A stretch of DNA of 64,000 bases, from the NCBI RefSeq assembly GCF_002483205.1, contig NZ_DLHM01000007.1, forward strand, positions 1,050,091 through 1,114,090. The letters are read 5' to 3'. The first letter of the stretch is position 1; each line of letters starts with the position of its first letter. Position numbers and translations under genes: made by a program. Positions 8,176 through 18,800 of this stretch are shown in pieces. The notes beneath the pieces were generated by a model. The model worked only from the letters and a program-made list of their open reading frames with translations, was not told where the DNA came from and did no database searches. The stretch comes from Flavihumibacter sp. UBA7668 (GTDB taxonomy: Bacteria > Bacteroidota > Bacteroidia > Chitinophagales > Chitinophagaceae).

Positions 8176-9987
8176 ATGAATATTAGGAATATAGCAATCA
8201 TTGCACACGTTGACCACGGTAAGACTACCCTGGTTGACCGGATTCTCCACACTACTAAAGTGTTCCGCGAGAACCAGGATACCGGCGAACTGATCATGGA
8301 CAGCAATGATCTGGAACGTGAACGAGGTATCACCATCTTCAGTAAGAACGCTGCAGTTACATATAAAGATGTGAAAATCAATGTAATTGATACCCCCGGT
8401 CACGCCGATTTTGGCGGAGAAGTAGAGCGTGTGTTAAAGATGGCGGATGGGGTTATCCTCTTGGTGGATGCATTCGAAGGCCCTATGCCTCAAACCCGTT
8501 TTGTGCTGCAGAAGGCACTTCAATTGAACCTTAAGCCGATTGTAGTTATCAATAAAGTTGATAAGCCCAACTGTCGCCCTGATGAAGTACATGATGCTGT
8601 ATTTGAGTTATTTTTTAATCTGGATGCTACGGAAGAACAGTTGGATTTCCCCACCTTTTATGGTTCGGGTAAAAATGGCTGGTTCAACAATACCAATACA
8701 CAGTGTGAAGACATTACTCCCCTGATGGACGGCATTTTACAGTATGTACCTGAACCAAAAGTGGATGAAGGTCCGCTGCAAATGCAGATCACCTCTTTGG
8801 ATTATTCTTCTTTCCTTGGTCGTATTGCGATTGGAAAAGTACAGCGTGGCAGTATCAAGGAAAATCAGCCGATTGCATTGATGCAGGCGGACGGCACTTT
8901 CAAAAAGCAGCGGGTTCGTGAGCTTTATGTATTTGAGGGAATGGGAAAACGCAAGGTAACAGAAGTTTTAGCCGGTGATTTGTGTGCAGTAGTAGGATTG
9001 GAAGACTTTAATATTGGTGACACCATTTCTGATCAGGAGGTAATGGAAGCATTGCCTGTTATCAGTGTGGATGAGCCAACCATGAATATGTTATTCAGCA
9101 TCAACAACTCTCCATTCTTTGGTAAGGACGGTAAGTTTGTAACCTCCCGCCATTTGCGGGATAGGCTGATGAAAGAAACAGAGAAAAACCTCGCACTTCG
9201 GGTATTTGATACAGATAGTGGTGATAGTTTTCAGGTATATGGTCGCGGTATTCTTCACCTGGGTGTACTGATTGAAACCATGCGTCGGGAAGGGTATGAG
9301 CTGACTGTTGGACAGCCGCAGGTTATTCTGAAAAATATCGATGGCAAGCGCTGTGAACCTTATGAGGTGCTGGTGGTGGATGTACCACAGGAATTTGCTT
9401 CCAAAGTAATTGACCTTGTTACCCGTCGGAAAGGCGAAATGCATGTGATGGAAACAAAGGGCGATATGCAACACCTTGAATTTGAAATTCCTTCACGCGG
9501 ATTGATTGGCCTGCGTACGCAAATGCTGACTGCCACTACTGGAGAAGCAGTAATGGCGCACCGGTTTCTGGAATACAAACCCTGGAAAGGACCGATACCC
9601 GGACGAAACAACGGGGTATTGATTTCCAAGAATACAGAGAAAACGACAGGTTATTCAATTGATAAATTACAGGATCGCGGAACTTTCTTTGTAGATCCGG
9701 GCGAAGATGTTTATGCTGGTCAGATTGTGGCCGAAAACATTAAACCTGGTGATCTGGTGGTGAATGTAACGGAAGGTAAAAAATTGACCAACCACCGCGC
9801 AAGTGGAAGTGATGATGCTACCCGCATTGCACCAAAAACGCAATTAAGCCTCGAGGAATGTATGGAATATATCCAGCATGATGAGTGCATCGAGGTAACG
9901 CCCAACTTTATCCGGATGCGTAAAATTCACCTTGATGAAAATGAGCGGACCCGCCTGGCCAAATCCATGAAAGTGGAAGAGGTATAA
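8176..9987 (+). CDS. typA: Ribosome-associated GTPase TypA/BipA
   Basis: 603 residues, the standard TypA length. The GTPase domain shows AHVDHGKTTLVD (G1, from residue 9), RERGITI (G2), DTPGHADF (G3, near 72) and NKVDKPNC (G4, near 127). Translation-factor domain II, two alpha/beta domains and the TypA-specific C-terminal domain follow. TypA binds the 70S ribosome, assists 50S assembly at low temperature and modulates stress responses. The gene is flanked by its own promoter and a strong intrinsic terminator, so it is monocistronic. Confidence 0.97.
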   Translation: MNIRNIAIIAHVDHGKTTLVDRILHTTKVFRENQDTGELIMDSNDLERERGITIFSKNAAVTYKDVKINVIDTPGHADFGGEVERVLKMADGVILLVDAFEGPMPQTRFVLQKALQLNLKPIVVINKVDKPNCRPDEVHDAVFELFFNLDATEEQLDFPTFYGSGKNGWFNNTNTQCEDITPLMDGILQYVPEPKVDEGPLQMQITSLDYSSFLGRIAIGKVQRGSIKENQPIALMQADGTFKKQRVRELYVFEGMGKRKVTEVLAGDLCAVVGLEDFNIGDTISDQEVMEALPVISVDEPTMNMLFSINNSPFFGKDGKFVTSRHLRDRLMKETEKNLALRVFDTDSGDSFQVYGRGILHLGVLIETMRREGYELTVGQPQVILKNIDGKRCEPYEVLVVDVPQEFASKVIDLVTRRKGEMHVMETKGDMQHLEFEIPSRGLIGLRTQMLTATTGEAVMAHRFLEYKPWKGPIPGRNNGVLISKNTEKTTGYSIDKLQDRGTFFVDPGEDVYAGQIVAENIKPGDLVVNVTEGKKLTNHRASGSDDATRIAPKTQLSLEECMEYIQHDECIEVTPNFIRMRKIHLDENERTRLAKSMKVEEV

Positions 9988-10011
9988 GAAAAGCTTCAGC
10001 TATTTTTATAT

Positions 10012-10041
10012 AAAAGGCTGCCTCACCAGAGGCAGCCTTTT
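10012..10041 (+). terminator. Intrinsic terminator after typA
   Basis: Arms aaaaggctgcctc (10012-10024) and gaggcagcctttt (10029-10041) form a perfect 13-bp stem with an ACCA loop and a T-run at the end, 24 bp after the typA stop codon. Confidence 0.9.
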
Positions 10042-10051
10042 TACTATATTC

Positions 10052-10591
10052 GTGGCGGTGCGTACTATAACCGGCATATTCTTATTAGTTGTTTTCTCCA
10101 GCAATATCACGGGATTGTTGGTAGTTTTCAAATTGCAGCAACTGCAGATCCGCAGGGAAATCAAACGCCAGATCAAGAGGGGTGTACCCCAGAATGAACT
10201 TCATCTTATAACAATAAAACAGGGACAGGAAGAACAGCTCGGCTGGCAGAATGAGAAGGAGTTTATTTATGAAGGAACCTTCTATGACGTAGTGCGTAAG
10301 GAAACCGGAGCAGCGGGCGCTACGCTTTATTATTGCATCAATGATACCCAGGAGGAAGCGCTCTTTGCGAACCTGGATGCCCTAATAAAACAGTATTCCG
10401 AAAAGCGGCAGTCAAAAGGAAAAATGGCAAAGAAGCTCATAAAGCTGGCTCCAGTTGTTCTCAGCAGAGATATTCCTGATACGGAACCTGCAGTAGTAAC
10501 AGTTGATCCTTTACAGGTCAGTTATTCCAACCAATACAACTCTCCCATTCTTTCCATTCCTGCACCACCACCCAAAGCCTGCGTTTCATAG
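10052..10591 (+). CDS. Hypothetical protein with N-terminal membrane segment
   Basis: 179 residues from a GTG at 10052, 10 bp after the typA terminator. The N-terminus (ITGIFLLVVFSSNITGLLVVFKL) is one hydrophobic segment, followed by a basic region (RREIKRQIKRGVP) and a soluble domain containing ELHLITIKQGQEEQLGWQNEKEFIYEGTFYDVV. The C-terminal 40 residues are low complexity and Pro/Ser/Val rich. I recognise no family. The nearest guess is a small secreted or membrane-tethered Bacteroidota protein of unknown role. The lack of an ATG near the start makes the exact N-terminus uncertain. Confidence 0.6.
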   Translation: MAVRTITGIFLLVVFSSNITGLLVVFKLQQLQIRREIKRQIKRGVPQNELHLITIKQGQEEQLGWQNEKEFIYEGTFYDVVRKETGAAGATLYYCINDTQEEALFANLDALIKQYSEKRQSKGKMAKKLIKLAPVVLSRDIPDTEPAVVTVDPLQVSYSNQYNSPILSIPAPPPKACVS

Positions 10592-10692
10592 TAATTTTTT
10601 GTCTCAAAATCTAACGGAATTTTCCGGGTAGAGCCATGCGCATGTCTGCCAGGAAAACAAATTCGTATTCATTCTTTCATCTGAATTAAAAA

Positions 10693-13068
10693 ATGAAAAA
10701 ACTATATCTGTCGCTTTTAAGCGTAGGGTTTGTTGCGTCCCTGCTGGCCCAAACCCCTCAAACAACAGGCAGCGTCAAAAGTGCTGAAAATGGAGCAGCG
10801 CTACCTTACGCTTCTATTCGTGTAGCTGGCTATAAAACGATCACAACCGATAAAAATGGCAAATTCAAACTGCCTTGCATAGACTCTGCACAACTAACGG
10901 TTACCCATATTGGATTTGAATCCTATCGTGGAAAATTTGCATGTGGACAGGAACTGAATATTCAGCTAAAGGAGAACTCCCAAACACTGGATGCCGTAGA
11001 GATTTCAGCGAGTTCCAATCCCAATAAATCCATGTTATACCAGCCTGCTGCAATTTCAAGGATTGGGTCAACAGAACTCAATCGTGGTACAGGACTATTG
11101 CTGGATGATGCAATTAACACCAATGTGGCTGGAGTTTATATGCAACGCCGGACCTTCTCAGCAGGGCAACAGTTTAACATTCGTGGATATGGAAATGGAA
11201 CTCGTGGAACCAATGGGATCAATAGCAATTTCGATGGACAAGGTTACAAGGTGTACCTGAATGGAATTCCCATCACTGATGCGGAAGGCATTACATTGAT
11301 GGATGATATTGATTTTGGTTCGGTTGGACAGGTAGAGATAATTAAAGGTCCGGCTGGTTCCTTATACGGACAAGCAATAGCCGGAGTAGTAAATCTGAAA
11401 ACAAAAAAGCCGGAGTCGGGCCGATCTGCTTTGAGTCAGGATGTATTACTTGGCGGTTATGGATTACAACGCTATACAACCAGTTTACAGCTCAGTACAG
11501 AAAAATCAGTATTGCTGGTTAATCATGGCCGTCAGCACTTTGATGGCTTTATGCCACATACCAGGTCGGAAAAGGACTTTGTAAACCTGATGGGTGAATT
11601 CAATCCGAATGTAAAACAGACCATCACCAGTTATTTTGGCTATAGTAACAGTTTTGAGGAGCGCAATGGGGAATTGACCATCGGGCAATATGCGAACCTG
11701 GATTATTCCGGTAATCAGGCCTATATTAAAAACAATGCACACTCGAATGTGAAAACCTTTCGTGCGGGTATTGGGCATGCATACCGGTTCAATGCAAATT
11801 TTTCCTACAACACCACCCTGTTTGGAACCGGTTTGATCAGTGATGTGAGTTCTGCAGGTGGCTGGACAGATAAGTCGGCCGTTAATTATGGCTTGCGTTC
11901 TACTTTGGACACCCGGTTTGAACTGGCAACCGAAATATCGCTCAGCGGTATAACCGGACTGGAACTGCAGCAACAGCAGGCGCAGATCCTGGGTTATCCG
12001 ATGGTGGCGGACAGTTCGAATTTGGCAGGTTATAGAATCCCGGGAGTGTTGCGCAGTAACCAGGTAACTACCACGGGATCTCTTTTATTGTTTACAGAAT
12101 GGACCCTGGCATTTCCTGCTTCCTTTTCAATAACCGCAGGCATTGGGCATAGCCGAATGGATATTTCGTTGAAGAATCGGTTGTATGCACCTGCAACTAC
12201 TATCCCAACCCGCTATAGTGCAAGTTATCATAACATGTATGCACCCCATCTGGCAGTGAATAAAGTGTTTTCGGAAAAAGTTTCCCTGTATGCTTCTTAC
12301 AGCCAGGGATACAAGGCGCCTGTGAGTTCTTATTTTTTCATACCTATAACAGGAGAAGTTATTAGCGGATTAAAACCTGAAAAAGCGAATCAGTGGGAAA
12401 TAGGAACTAAAGGATCGCTCTTCAAGAATCGGTTCCAGTATGAGGTGGCTGTCTTTTATACCGTTTACCAGGATAAGATGACAACCATCGCGGTCCCCAT
12501 TCCTGCTAATACTGCCACTTCCTATGTATATGTTGCAAACGCAGGAGAGCAGAAGAACCTGGGATTGGAAATCTCTCTGAAAGGAACAGCGTATGAGTCG
12601 GCAGGGTTTATCAGCGCTATTCATCCTTTTGCGAATCTGACCTTGTCGCATTTTCGGTATGGTAATTTTCAGTACGAACAACTGAGCAATGACAAGATGA
12701 GTACAGTAGTGATGGATTTTACGTATAAAACGGTGGTGGGTGTACCGCCGGTAGTTTTTAATACAGGCTTTGATCTGATTACGCGAGCCGGCATTTACTG
12801 GAATCTGACCTACAATTACCGGGATCCGATGTATTTCACTTCAGATAATAAAAATCAGACAGCGAGTTACCAGTTGCTGAATACGAAAATCGGTTACTCA
12901 CGCCAGCTGATGAAACATTTTGCGGTAGATGTTCATTTGGGTTGTAACAATTTGACTGGTCAACAGAATTATCTGATGGTATTTCTGAACCAGTTACCAG
13001 ATGCTTATCTGCCGGCACCCAGGGAAGTGAATTTCTTTGGCGGGGTGAATTTGCATTATATTTTTTAA
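10693..13068 (+). CDS. TonB-dependent outer membrane receptor, probably for haem or siderophore
   Basis: 791 residues: signal peptide to about residue 20 (LLAQ), then a carboxypeptidase-regulatory-like domain (TGSVKSAENGAALPYASIRV to near 100), the plug (near 110-240, with FNIRGYGNG, VYLNGIPITDA and VEIIKGPAGSLYG), then a 22-strand-type barrel ending in a C-terminal aromatic (NLHYIF). It lies 49 bp upstream of a lipoprotein substrate-binding gene of an iron-complex ABC importer and probably leads that operon. I do not see the FRAP-NPxL haem-receptor motif, so haem as ligand is inferred only from the ABC genes. Confidence 0.88.
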   Translation: MKKLYLSLLSVGFVASLLAQTPQTTGSVKSAENGAALPYASIRVAGYKTITTDKNGKFKLPCIDSAQLTVTHIGFESYRGKFACGQELNIQLKENSQTLDAVEISASSNPNKSMLYQPAAISRIGSTELNRGTGLLLDDAINTNVAGVYMQRRTFSAGQQFNIRGYGNGTRGTNGINSNFDGQGYKVYLNGIPITDAEGITLMDDIDFGSVGQVEIIKGPAGSLYGQAIAGVVNLKTKKPESGRSALSQDVLLGGYGLQRYTTSLQLSTEKSVLLVNHGRQHFDGFMPHTRSEKDFVNLMGEFNPNVKQTITSYFGYSNSFEERNGELTIGQYANLDYSGNQAYIKNNAHSNVKTFRAGIGHAYRFNANFSYNTTLFGTGLISDVSSAGGWTDKSAVNYGLRSTLDTRFELATEISLSGITGLELQQQQAQILGYPMVADSSNLAGYRIPGVLRSNQVTTTGSLLLFTEWTLAFPASFSITAGIGHSRMDISLKNRLYAPATTIPTRYSASYHNMYAPHLAVNKVFSEKVSLYASYSQGYKAPVSSYFFIPITGEVISGLKPEKANQWEIGTKGSLFKNRFQYEVAVFYTVYQDKMTTIAVPIPANTATSYVYVANAGEQKNLGLEISLKGTAYESAGFISAIHPFANLTLSHFRYGNFQYEQLSNDKMSTVVMDFTYKTVVGVPPVVFNTGFDLITRAGIYWNLTYNYRDPMYFTSDNKNQTASYQLLNTKIGYSRQLMKHFAVDVHLGCNNLTGQQNYLMVFLNQLPDAYLPAPREVNFFGGVNLHYIF

Positions 13069-13117
13069 GTAGTTGGTGGAGATGAAAATTTATCTCCTCC
13101 TTTTAAAATTTATTGTA

Positions 13118-13990
13118 ATGAAACAGAGTTTATTGCTCTCCATTCTACTGTTGTTACTAGTTTCCTGTGATCGTTTTGGAAAAAAGCAGGGAGCAGCAAA
13201 GGAAGAACAGCGAATAGTTTGTATTGCAAAACAGTACAATGAAATCATCTGGGCTTTGGGAGCCCAACAAAATATGGTGGGAGTTGATATTTCAAGTACG
13301 TATCCGACTGCAATACAACAGGTACAAACAGTGGGATATCATCGGGCATTGAGTACAGAAGGAATCTTGGCCACCCGGCCAACCTTGCTGCTGCATGATA
13401 ACAATATTGGTCCGGAGCACGTGGTTCAACAATTGGAAGCATTAAAAATTCCAATGAAAGTATTTGATAATACCGGGTCAACCATTGACAGTACCAAAAT
13501 GCTGATCCGGGAGATAGGAGCTTATTTCGGAAAGGAGAAAGCAGCAGATAGTATCTGTAGGAGGCTGGATCAGGATATGGAACTTGCAATGAAAACTGCC
13601 AAACAGTATACTAAACCAGTGTATGTATTGGTGGTGCATTTTGGTCAGGCTACCAATGCGTATTTCGTCATGACCAAAAACAGTTCAGCGGCAAAACTCA
13701 TTCAATGGGCAGGCGGTGAACTGGCAGTGGAAGGAACCAGGGGGATGCAGCCGATATCAGCAGAACTGGTAGCAGCTTCGGATCCGGATGTAATTCTGCT
13801 TACAGATTATGGTTACGACCGGCTTGGCAACCCGGAGAAAATAAGGGAACTCCCGGGGATAGCAGGTACAGCTGCAGCCCGGAGGGGAAAAATTTATAGA
13901 GTTGAAGAACATGACCTTGTGTACCTGGGGCCACGTACGGGAGAGATAATCGTTCAACTTCAAAAACTCATACACCAGGATGTTAAGTAA
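13118..13990 (+). CDS. hmuT: Haem-type ABC transporter substrate-binding lipoprotein (HmuT/ChuT-like)
   Basis: 290 residues from the ATG at 13118, which places a clean lipoprotein signal (LLLLLVSC) at the N-terminus. The longer frame from 13073 lacks this. The helical-backbone TroA-like fold is suggested by RIVCIAKQYNEIIWALG, VGVDISS, YHRALSTEGILATRP and GPEHVVQQL; the Y-x-R-x-L-S-x-E-G-I-L segment is characteristic of haem-binding HmuT/ChuT proteins. The gene ends 11 bp inside the permease gene. The product carries ligand from the outer-membrane receptor to the permease in the periplasm. Confidence 0.85.
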   Translation: MKQSLLLSILLLLLVSCDRFGKKQGAAKEEQRIVCIAKQYNEIIWALGAQQNMVGVDISSTYPTAIQQVQTVGYHRALSTEGILATRPTLLLHDNNIGPEHVVQQLEALKIPMKVFDNTGSTIDSTKMLIREIGAYFGKEKAADSICRRLDQDMELAMKTAKQYTKPVYVLVVHFGQATNAYFVMTKNSSAAKLIQWAGGELAVEGTRGMQPISAELVAASDPDVILLTDYGYDRLGNPEKIRELPGIAGTAAARRGKIYRVEEHDLVYLGPRTGEIIVQLQKLIHQDVK

Positions 13991-15008
13991 TAAGAAGAGA
14001 CGACTGGTTGAAATCGGTTTACTGGTTGGTTTGTTGATAAGTGTATTATTTTCTGCAGGGATCGGAGCTGTATCGATACAATCGGAGGAAATGTTTTCAG
14101 CAATTCAAAAATTTATACAGAATAAGCAGAACCTGAACCTGAATGAACGGATTTTTATGGAAATCAGGTTGCCACGAGCACTGCTTTGTGTATTGGTAGG
14201 TGCCAGCCTGGCTACCGGAGGCAGTTTGATGCAGGCCTTGTTTCGAAATCCGATTGTTGAGCCAGGCCTGATTGGAACTTCCAGTGGAGCAGCTGCAGGG
14301 GCTGCATTGTATTTTGTGATGGGAGCCCAGTTGCCTGTTTTATTCAGCACTTATACTTTGCCGTTAGCCTCCTGTTTAGGTGCAATGCTGGCAACTGCGC
14401 TGGTATTTTTTTTAAGTTCGGCTGGGGAGTCAAAAAGCAGTTCCACCACCGCCCTGCTTTTAACAGGCATTGCCGTAAATGCGATCTGCTTGAGCGCTGT
14501 TGGTTTTTTATCCTATATGGCACGTGACCCACAGGCAAGATCCATCACATTTTGGAGTATGGGTACATTATCAGGTGCAAGCTGGAAAGCTGTAGGTATA
14601 ACAGGCTTATCAACAATTATTGGGATTGGTTATGCTTTTCGCCTGGCTCATCCACTTAATACACTGATGTTGGGTGAGCAGGAAGCCATGCTGTTGGGAA
14701 TCCGAATTCAGCGACTTCGGTTAACCATTTTAATCATACAGGTGATTCTGGTGGCCGTTGCTACCTCATTTGTTGGAGTAATAAGCTTTGTTGGATTGAT
14801 TGTACCTCATTTACTGCGCATGTTACACGGCTCAGATAACCGCTTGCTAATTCGAAATGCAGCTTTATTGGGAGCCATCTTTTTGAGTGTTGCGGATATG
14901 GCAGCGCGCCTCTGGTTAAAACCTGCTGAATTGCCCATTGGTATTCTAACTTCCATAGTTGGTGCCCCTGTTTTTTTATTGCTATTACCTAAAACAAATT
15001 ATTTCTGA
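13980..15008 (+). CDS. hmuU: FecCD-family ABC permease (HmuU-like)
   Basis: 342 residues with about ten hydrophobic helices, the FecCD/BtuC length and topology. Landmarks are EIRLPRALLCVLVGASLATGG near residue 60, ALFRNPIVEPGLIGTSSGAA near 87, LLGIRIQRLRL (the coupling segment to the ATPase), and VGFVGLIVPHLLR-type residues near 270. It overlaps hmuT by 11 bp and is followed 3 bp later by the ATPase gene, so the three are one operon. The complex moves haem or another iron chelate across the inner membrane. Confidence 0.92.
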   Translation: MLSNKKRRLVEIGLLVGLLISVLFSAGIGAVSIQSEEMFSAIQKFIQNKQNLNLNERIFMEIRLPRALLCVLVGASLATGGSLMQALFRNPIVEPGLIGTSSGAAAGAALYFVMGAQLPVLFSTYTLPLASCLGAMLATALVFFLSSAGESKSSSTTALLLTGIAVNAICLSAVGFLSYMARDPQARSITFWSMGTLSGASWKAVGITGLSTIIGIGYAFRLAHPLNTLMLGEQEAMLLGIRIQRLRLTILIIQVILVAVATSFVGVISFVGLIVPHLLRMLHGSDNRLLIRNAALLGAIFLSVADMAARLWLKPAELPIGILTSIVGAPVFLLLLPKTNYF

Positions 15009-15011
15009 TTT

Positions 15012-15785
15012 ATGGTGACCATCAATAAACTTAGCTATAGGTTTGGTAAAAAGGACTTGCTGCATGATATATCCTATCGTTTTCGTCCTGGTGTTCTGAA
15101 CCTGATCATCGGCCCGAATGGAGCAGGTAAATCAACGCTTATTAAAATGATAAGCAGACAGTTACCAGCACCTACAGGAACTATTTTGTATGGTAAACAA
15201 CCGATTCATTGTTTTTCCCCTAATTCCCTCGCAAAAATGAGGGCAGTTCTGTCTCAGCAGGTAGACCTGGTTTTTCCAATGCAGGTTGAAGAAGTAGTGT
15301 TGATGGGGCGGTATCCCTATTTCAATGGGAAACCTGCCAGGGAGGATTATAGAGTTTGTCAGGACGTGATTACCTATTTTGATTTAGGCAAGCTGGTGGG
15401 CAGAAATTACAATACGCTCAGTGGCGGAGAAAAACAACGGGTTCATTTTGCCAGGGTGCTTGCCCAGATCTGGAATAAAAAAGATACCGAACTGCGGTAT
15501 TTATTGCTGGATGAGCCCCTGACATTCCTGGATATCTATTACCAGTTTAACTTCCTGCAAAAATTGAAAGAACTGATGCAGCAACAACCCCTGGTGGTGG
15601 TGGGTGTAATTCATGATCTTCATCTGGCAGCGAGGTTTGCAGAGGAGCTGGTACTGCTGAAGGAAGGTTCAATACTGGCATCCGGGACAGTGAATGAGGT
15701 GCTTTCAAAAGAAAATATCCAGGATGGTTTTGGAATTGAATGGACCAATGTATTTACATCGTTCTTACATGTATCTGACACCTAA
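15012..15785 (+). CDS. hmuV: Haem-type ABC transporter ATP-binding protein (HmuV-like)
   Basis: 257 residues. Walker A GPNGAGKST lies near residue 36, the Q-loop SQQVDLVFPMQVEEVVLMGR near 78, the signature LSGGEKQRVHFARVLAQI near 138, Walker B LLLDEPLTFLD near 165, and the switch His in VIHDLHLAARFA. The extended signature and the length match HmuV/FecE ATPases. It energises the permease at 13980-15008 and ends the import operon. Confidence 0.92.
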   Translation: MVTINKLSYRFGKKDLLHDISYRFRPGVLNLIIGPNGAGKSTLIKMISRQLPAPTGTILYGKQPIHCFSPNSLAKMRAVLSQQVDLVFPMQVEEVVLMGRYPYFNGKPAREDYRVCQDVITYFDLGKLVGRNYNTLSGGEKQRVHFARVLAQIWNKKDTELRYLLLDEPLTFLDIYYQFNFLQKLKELMQQQPLVVVGVIHDLHLAARFAEELVLLKEGSILASGTVNEVLSKENIQDGFGIEWTNVFTSFLHVSDT

Positions 15786-15856
15786 GCTAAAATAGTTTCA
15801 GAAAAGAGCATTTTCGCATAAGGCCGTCTTTGGGATATGGGGTAAATTGGAAAACC

Positions 15857-18800
15857 ATGTTTCAAAGGTGGCTTTTATATGTGCTTGCCAGACCTTTTGG
15901 TCTGTGTTTTCTTGTTTCATTCCTGGGAATAGGCTGTTCGCCTGACTTGCCGGATGAGATCGACCAGGCATATAAACAACTCCCCGATAGAGTGGATTAT
16001 AACCTGCATGTCAAACCCATTCTGTCGGATAAATGTTTTGCCTGCCACGGTCCCGACCAGGCAAAAAGAGAAGCCGGACTGCGGCTTGACCTTTCCACCG
16101 CTGCTTTTGCAGAATTACCTGAAACACCAGGGAAAGTGGCGATTGATCCGGGCAACCTGACCAATAGCGAACTCTTTCATCGCATCCTGTCAGAGGATCA
16201 CGACTACCGGATGCCTACACCGGAATCCAACCTTCAACTAAGCACGGAAGAAAAGGCCATCCTGATCAAATGGATCAAACAAGGTGCGGAATACCAGCCA
16301 CACTGGTCATTTGTTTCGCCAACTAAACCAGCCATTCCAACAGTTCAACAAAAAGAATGGATACAAACTCCCGTTGATGCCTTCATCCTGAAAAAACTGA
16401 AAGAAAAAAAACTTTCGCCTGCAGAAAGAACATCAAAGGAATTGTTGTTGCGCAGGCTGAGTCTTGATTTAACCGGACTACCACCAACATTAGATGAGAT
16501 CAGTGCATTTTTAAATGACAATTCACCAAAGGCAGTAGAAAAGCAGGTGGACCGCCTGCTGCAATCGCCCCAATTCGGGGAAAAGATGGCGGTCGACTGG
16601 CTGGACCTGGCAAGATTTGCTGACTCACATGGTTATACGGTTGATGGATTAAGAGATGTATCCGCTTACCGCGATTGGGTGATTACCTCTTTTAATCGCA
16701 ATATGCCCTATAATGAGTTCATTGAATGGCAACTGGCGGGGGATCTGTTACCGAATCCAACCAATGAGATGAAAATTGCCACTGCCTTCAACCGAATGCA
16801 TCCGCAAAATCTGGAAGGCGGCGTCATTGAAGAAGAATTTCAGACAGAATATGTAGTGGATCGGGTGAATACAGTGGGAACTGCTTTTCTTGGACTCACC
16901 ATCAGTTGTGCCCGCTGTCATGATCATAAATATGATCCGGTATCGCAAAAGAATTTTTATGAGCTCTACAGTTTCTTCAATACGGTACAGGAAGCCGGAC
17001 AAATATCCATTGACCTCACCATGCCATCGCCGTCCATGTTGCTAACGGATAAAGAAAAAGACAATATACTGGCCATATTGAAACAAAAAATAAAAGAGCA
17101 GGAGAAAAAACTGCGTACTAACCAGGAGGCATATACGAAAGAGGCAGAGCAGTGGATCAACCAGGAGAAATATAAATCCATGCAGCAGGCAGGCATCCCC
17201 GTTACCGGCTTGCAGGCATCACTGAATTTTGATGGCGGGCATCTGCGTTCGGGTGGAGGAAGCTCCAAAATCACTGCTGCAATGAAGCGGGATTTGAGTT
17301 ATTCCGCGGGAGATCCTCCCAAATTCACTTCATCTCCACAAGGAAAAGCTTTAGTGCTGAATGGTGATGAATGGCTGGATCTGACACCGGTAGGTGCTTT
17401 CAAAAGAAACGATCCGTTTACGATCAGTATCAACTGCTGGATACCGAAAGATTTTAAGGAAGGAGTGATTTTTCATAAGACCATCGCAGAGCGCTTATTC
17501 AATTACCGGGGGTATCATCTCTATTTTAAAAATGATCAGTTGGAAATGGGCATATCCCATGCGGCACCCTCCAATGCACTGACAAAGATTTCGAAACTAC
17601 CCATTCCCAAAGAAGAATGGATTCAGTTAACCATGACCTATGATGGATCAGCCCATGCTACAGGCATGCAGTTGTACCTGAATGGGAAGCCCATTCACAT
17701 GGAAATCACCATGGATCAACTGACAAAAGATATATTGCCCCCCTGGAATGCGAAACTCGGATTGCAGGTTGGAGCCTGGGACCGCGGACTTGGTTTCAAG
17801 AATGGGAAGGTGGAAGAAGTAGTGGTATATGATCGTGCATTGAGCTCACTGGAGTTACTGCAATTGGGTAATCCAAAAGAATGGAAATCGCTCATTAGTA
17901 AACCTGCTTCTGGCTTAACTGCGAATGAAAGAACCCTGCTACAGGACTATTACCTCGTTACACAGATTCCTGCATTGAAACAGGAGGAAGCAATTTTAAA
18001 AACCACCAGACAGGAACTAACGGATACGCTCACCCGTATACCCGAACTCATGATCATGCAGGAAAGTAAGCAGCCGAAAAAATCGTATATACTGGATCGC
18101 GGACAATACGATGCAAAAGCTGCTGAAGTATTTCCCAATACCCCTGAAGCCATTTTTCCATATGATTCAACATTACCAAAGAATCGGTTGGGATTGGCAT
18201 ACTGGTTAACGGATCCCAAACATCCGCTCACTGCAAGAGTGGCGGTGAATCGATACTGGCAATTGTTCTTTGGAAAAGGATTGGTAAAAACAACTGAGGA
18301 TTTTGGTAACCAGGGAAGTTTGCCATCGCATCCTGAACTGCTGGATTGGTTAGCAGTGAGTTTTACAGAGTCGGGTTGGGATCTCAAGCAACTAATCCGG
18401 CAATTGGTTTTATCATCCACCTATGCACAAAGCTCCATTGGCTCAGAAAAAAGCAGGCAGCTGGATCCGGAAAATCTTTACCTGAGTCATGCTTCTCCTA
18501 TCCGGTTAAGCGCAGAGATGCTGCGGGACAATGCCCTCGCGGCAAGTGGATTGTTAGAGCGTTCGATTGGAGGAAAAAGTATCAAACCCTATCAGCCTGC
18601 GGGCTTATGGGAAATCAATAACACGAGTTACCAGGCGGATACCGGTTCTTCCGTTTACAGAAGAAGTTTGTACGTACTGATCAAACGATCGGTACCCAAT
18701 CCAACATTAACCACTTTTGATGCGGGAGATCGCAGTTACTGTGTAGTACGGCGACAGGCAACTAATACGCCGCTGCAGGCGCTTGTAACGCTCAACGATC

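Noticed and set aside
8091..8403. Minus-strand open frames over the typA start
   Set aside because: They are shadows of the typA frame with no family features, and they overlap its promoter.
10592..10692. Cobalamin riboswitch upstream of the TonB receptor
   Set aside because: The gap is only 101 bp and has no recognisable B12-box or the long structured leader such elements need.
15770..15785. Third copy of the gtgtctgacac repeat at the end of the HmuV gene
   Set aside because: Only ctgacacct is shared and it encodes the natural C-terminus; no inverted arm is present.
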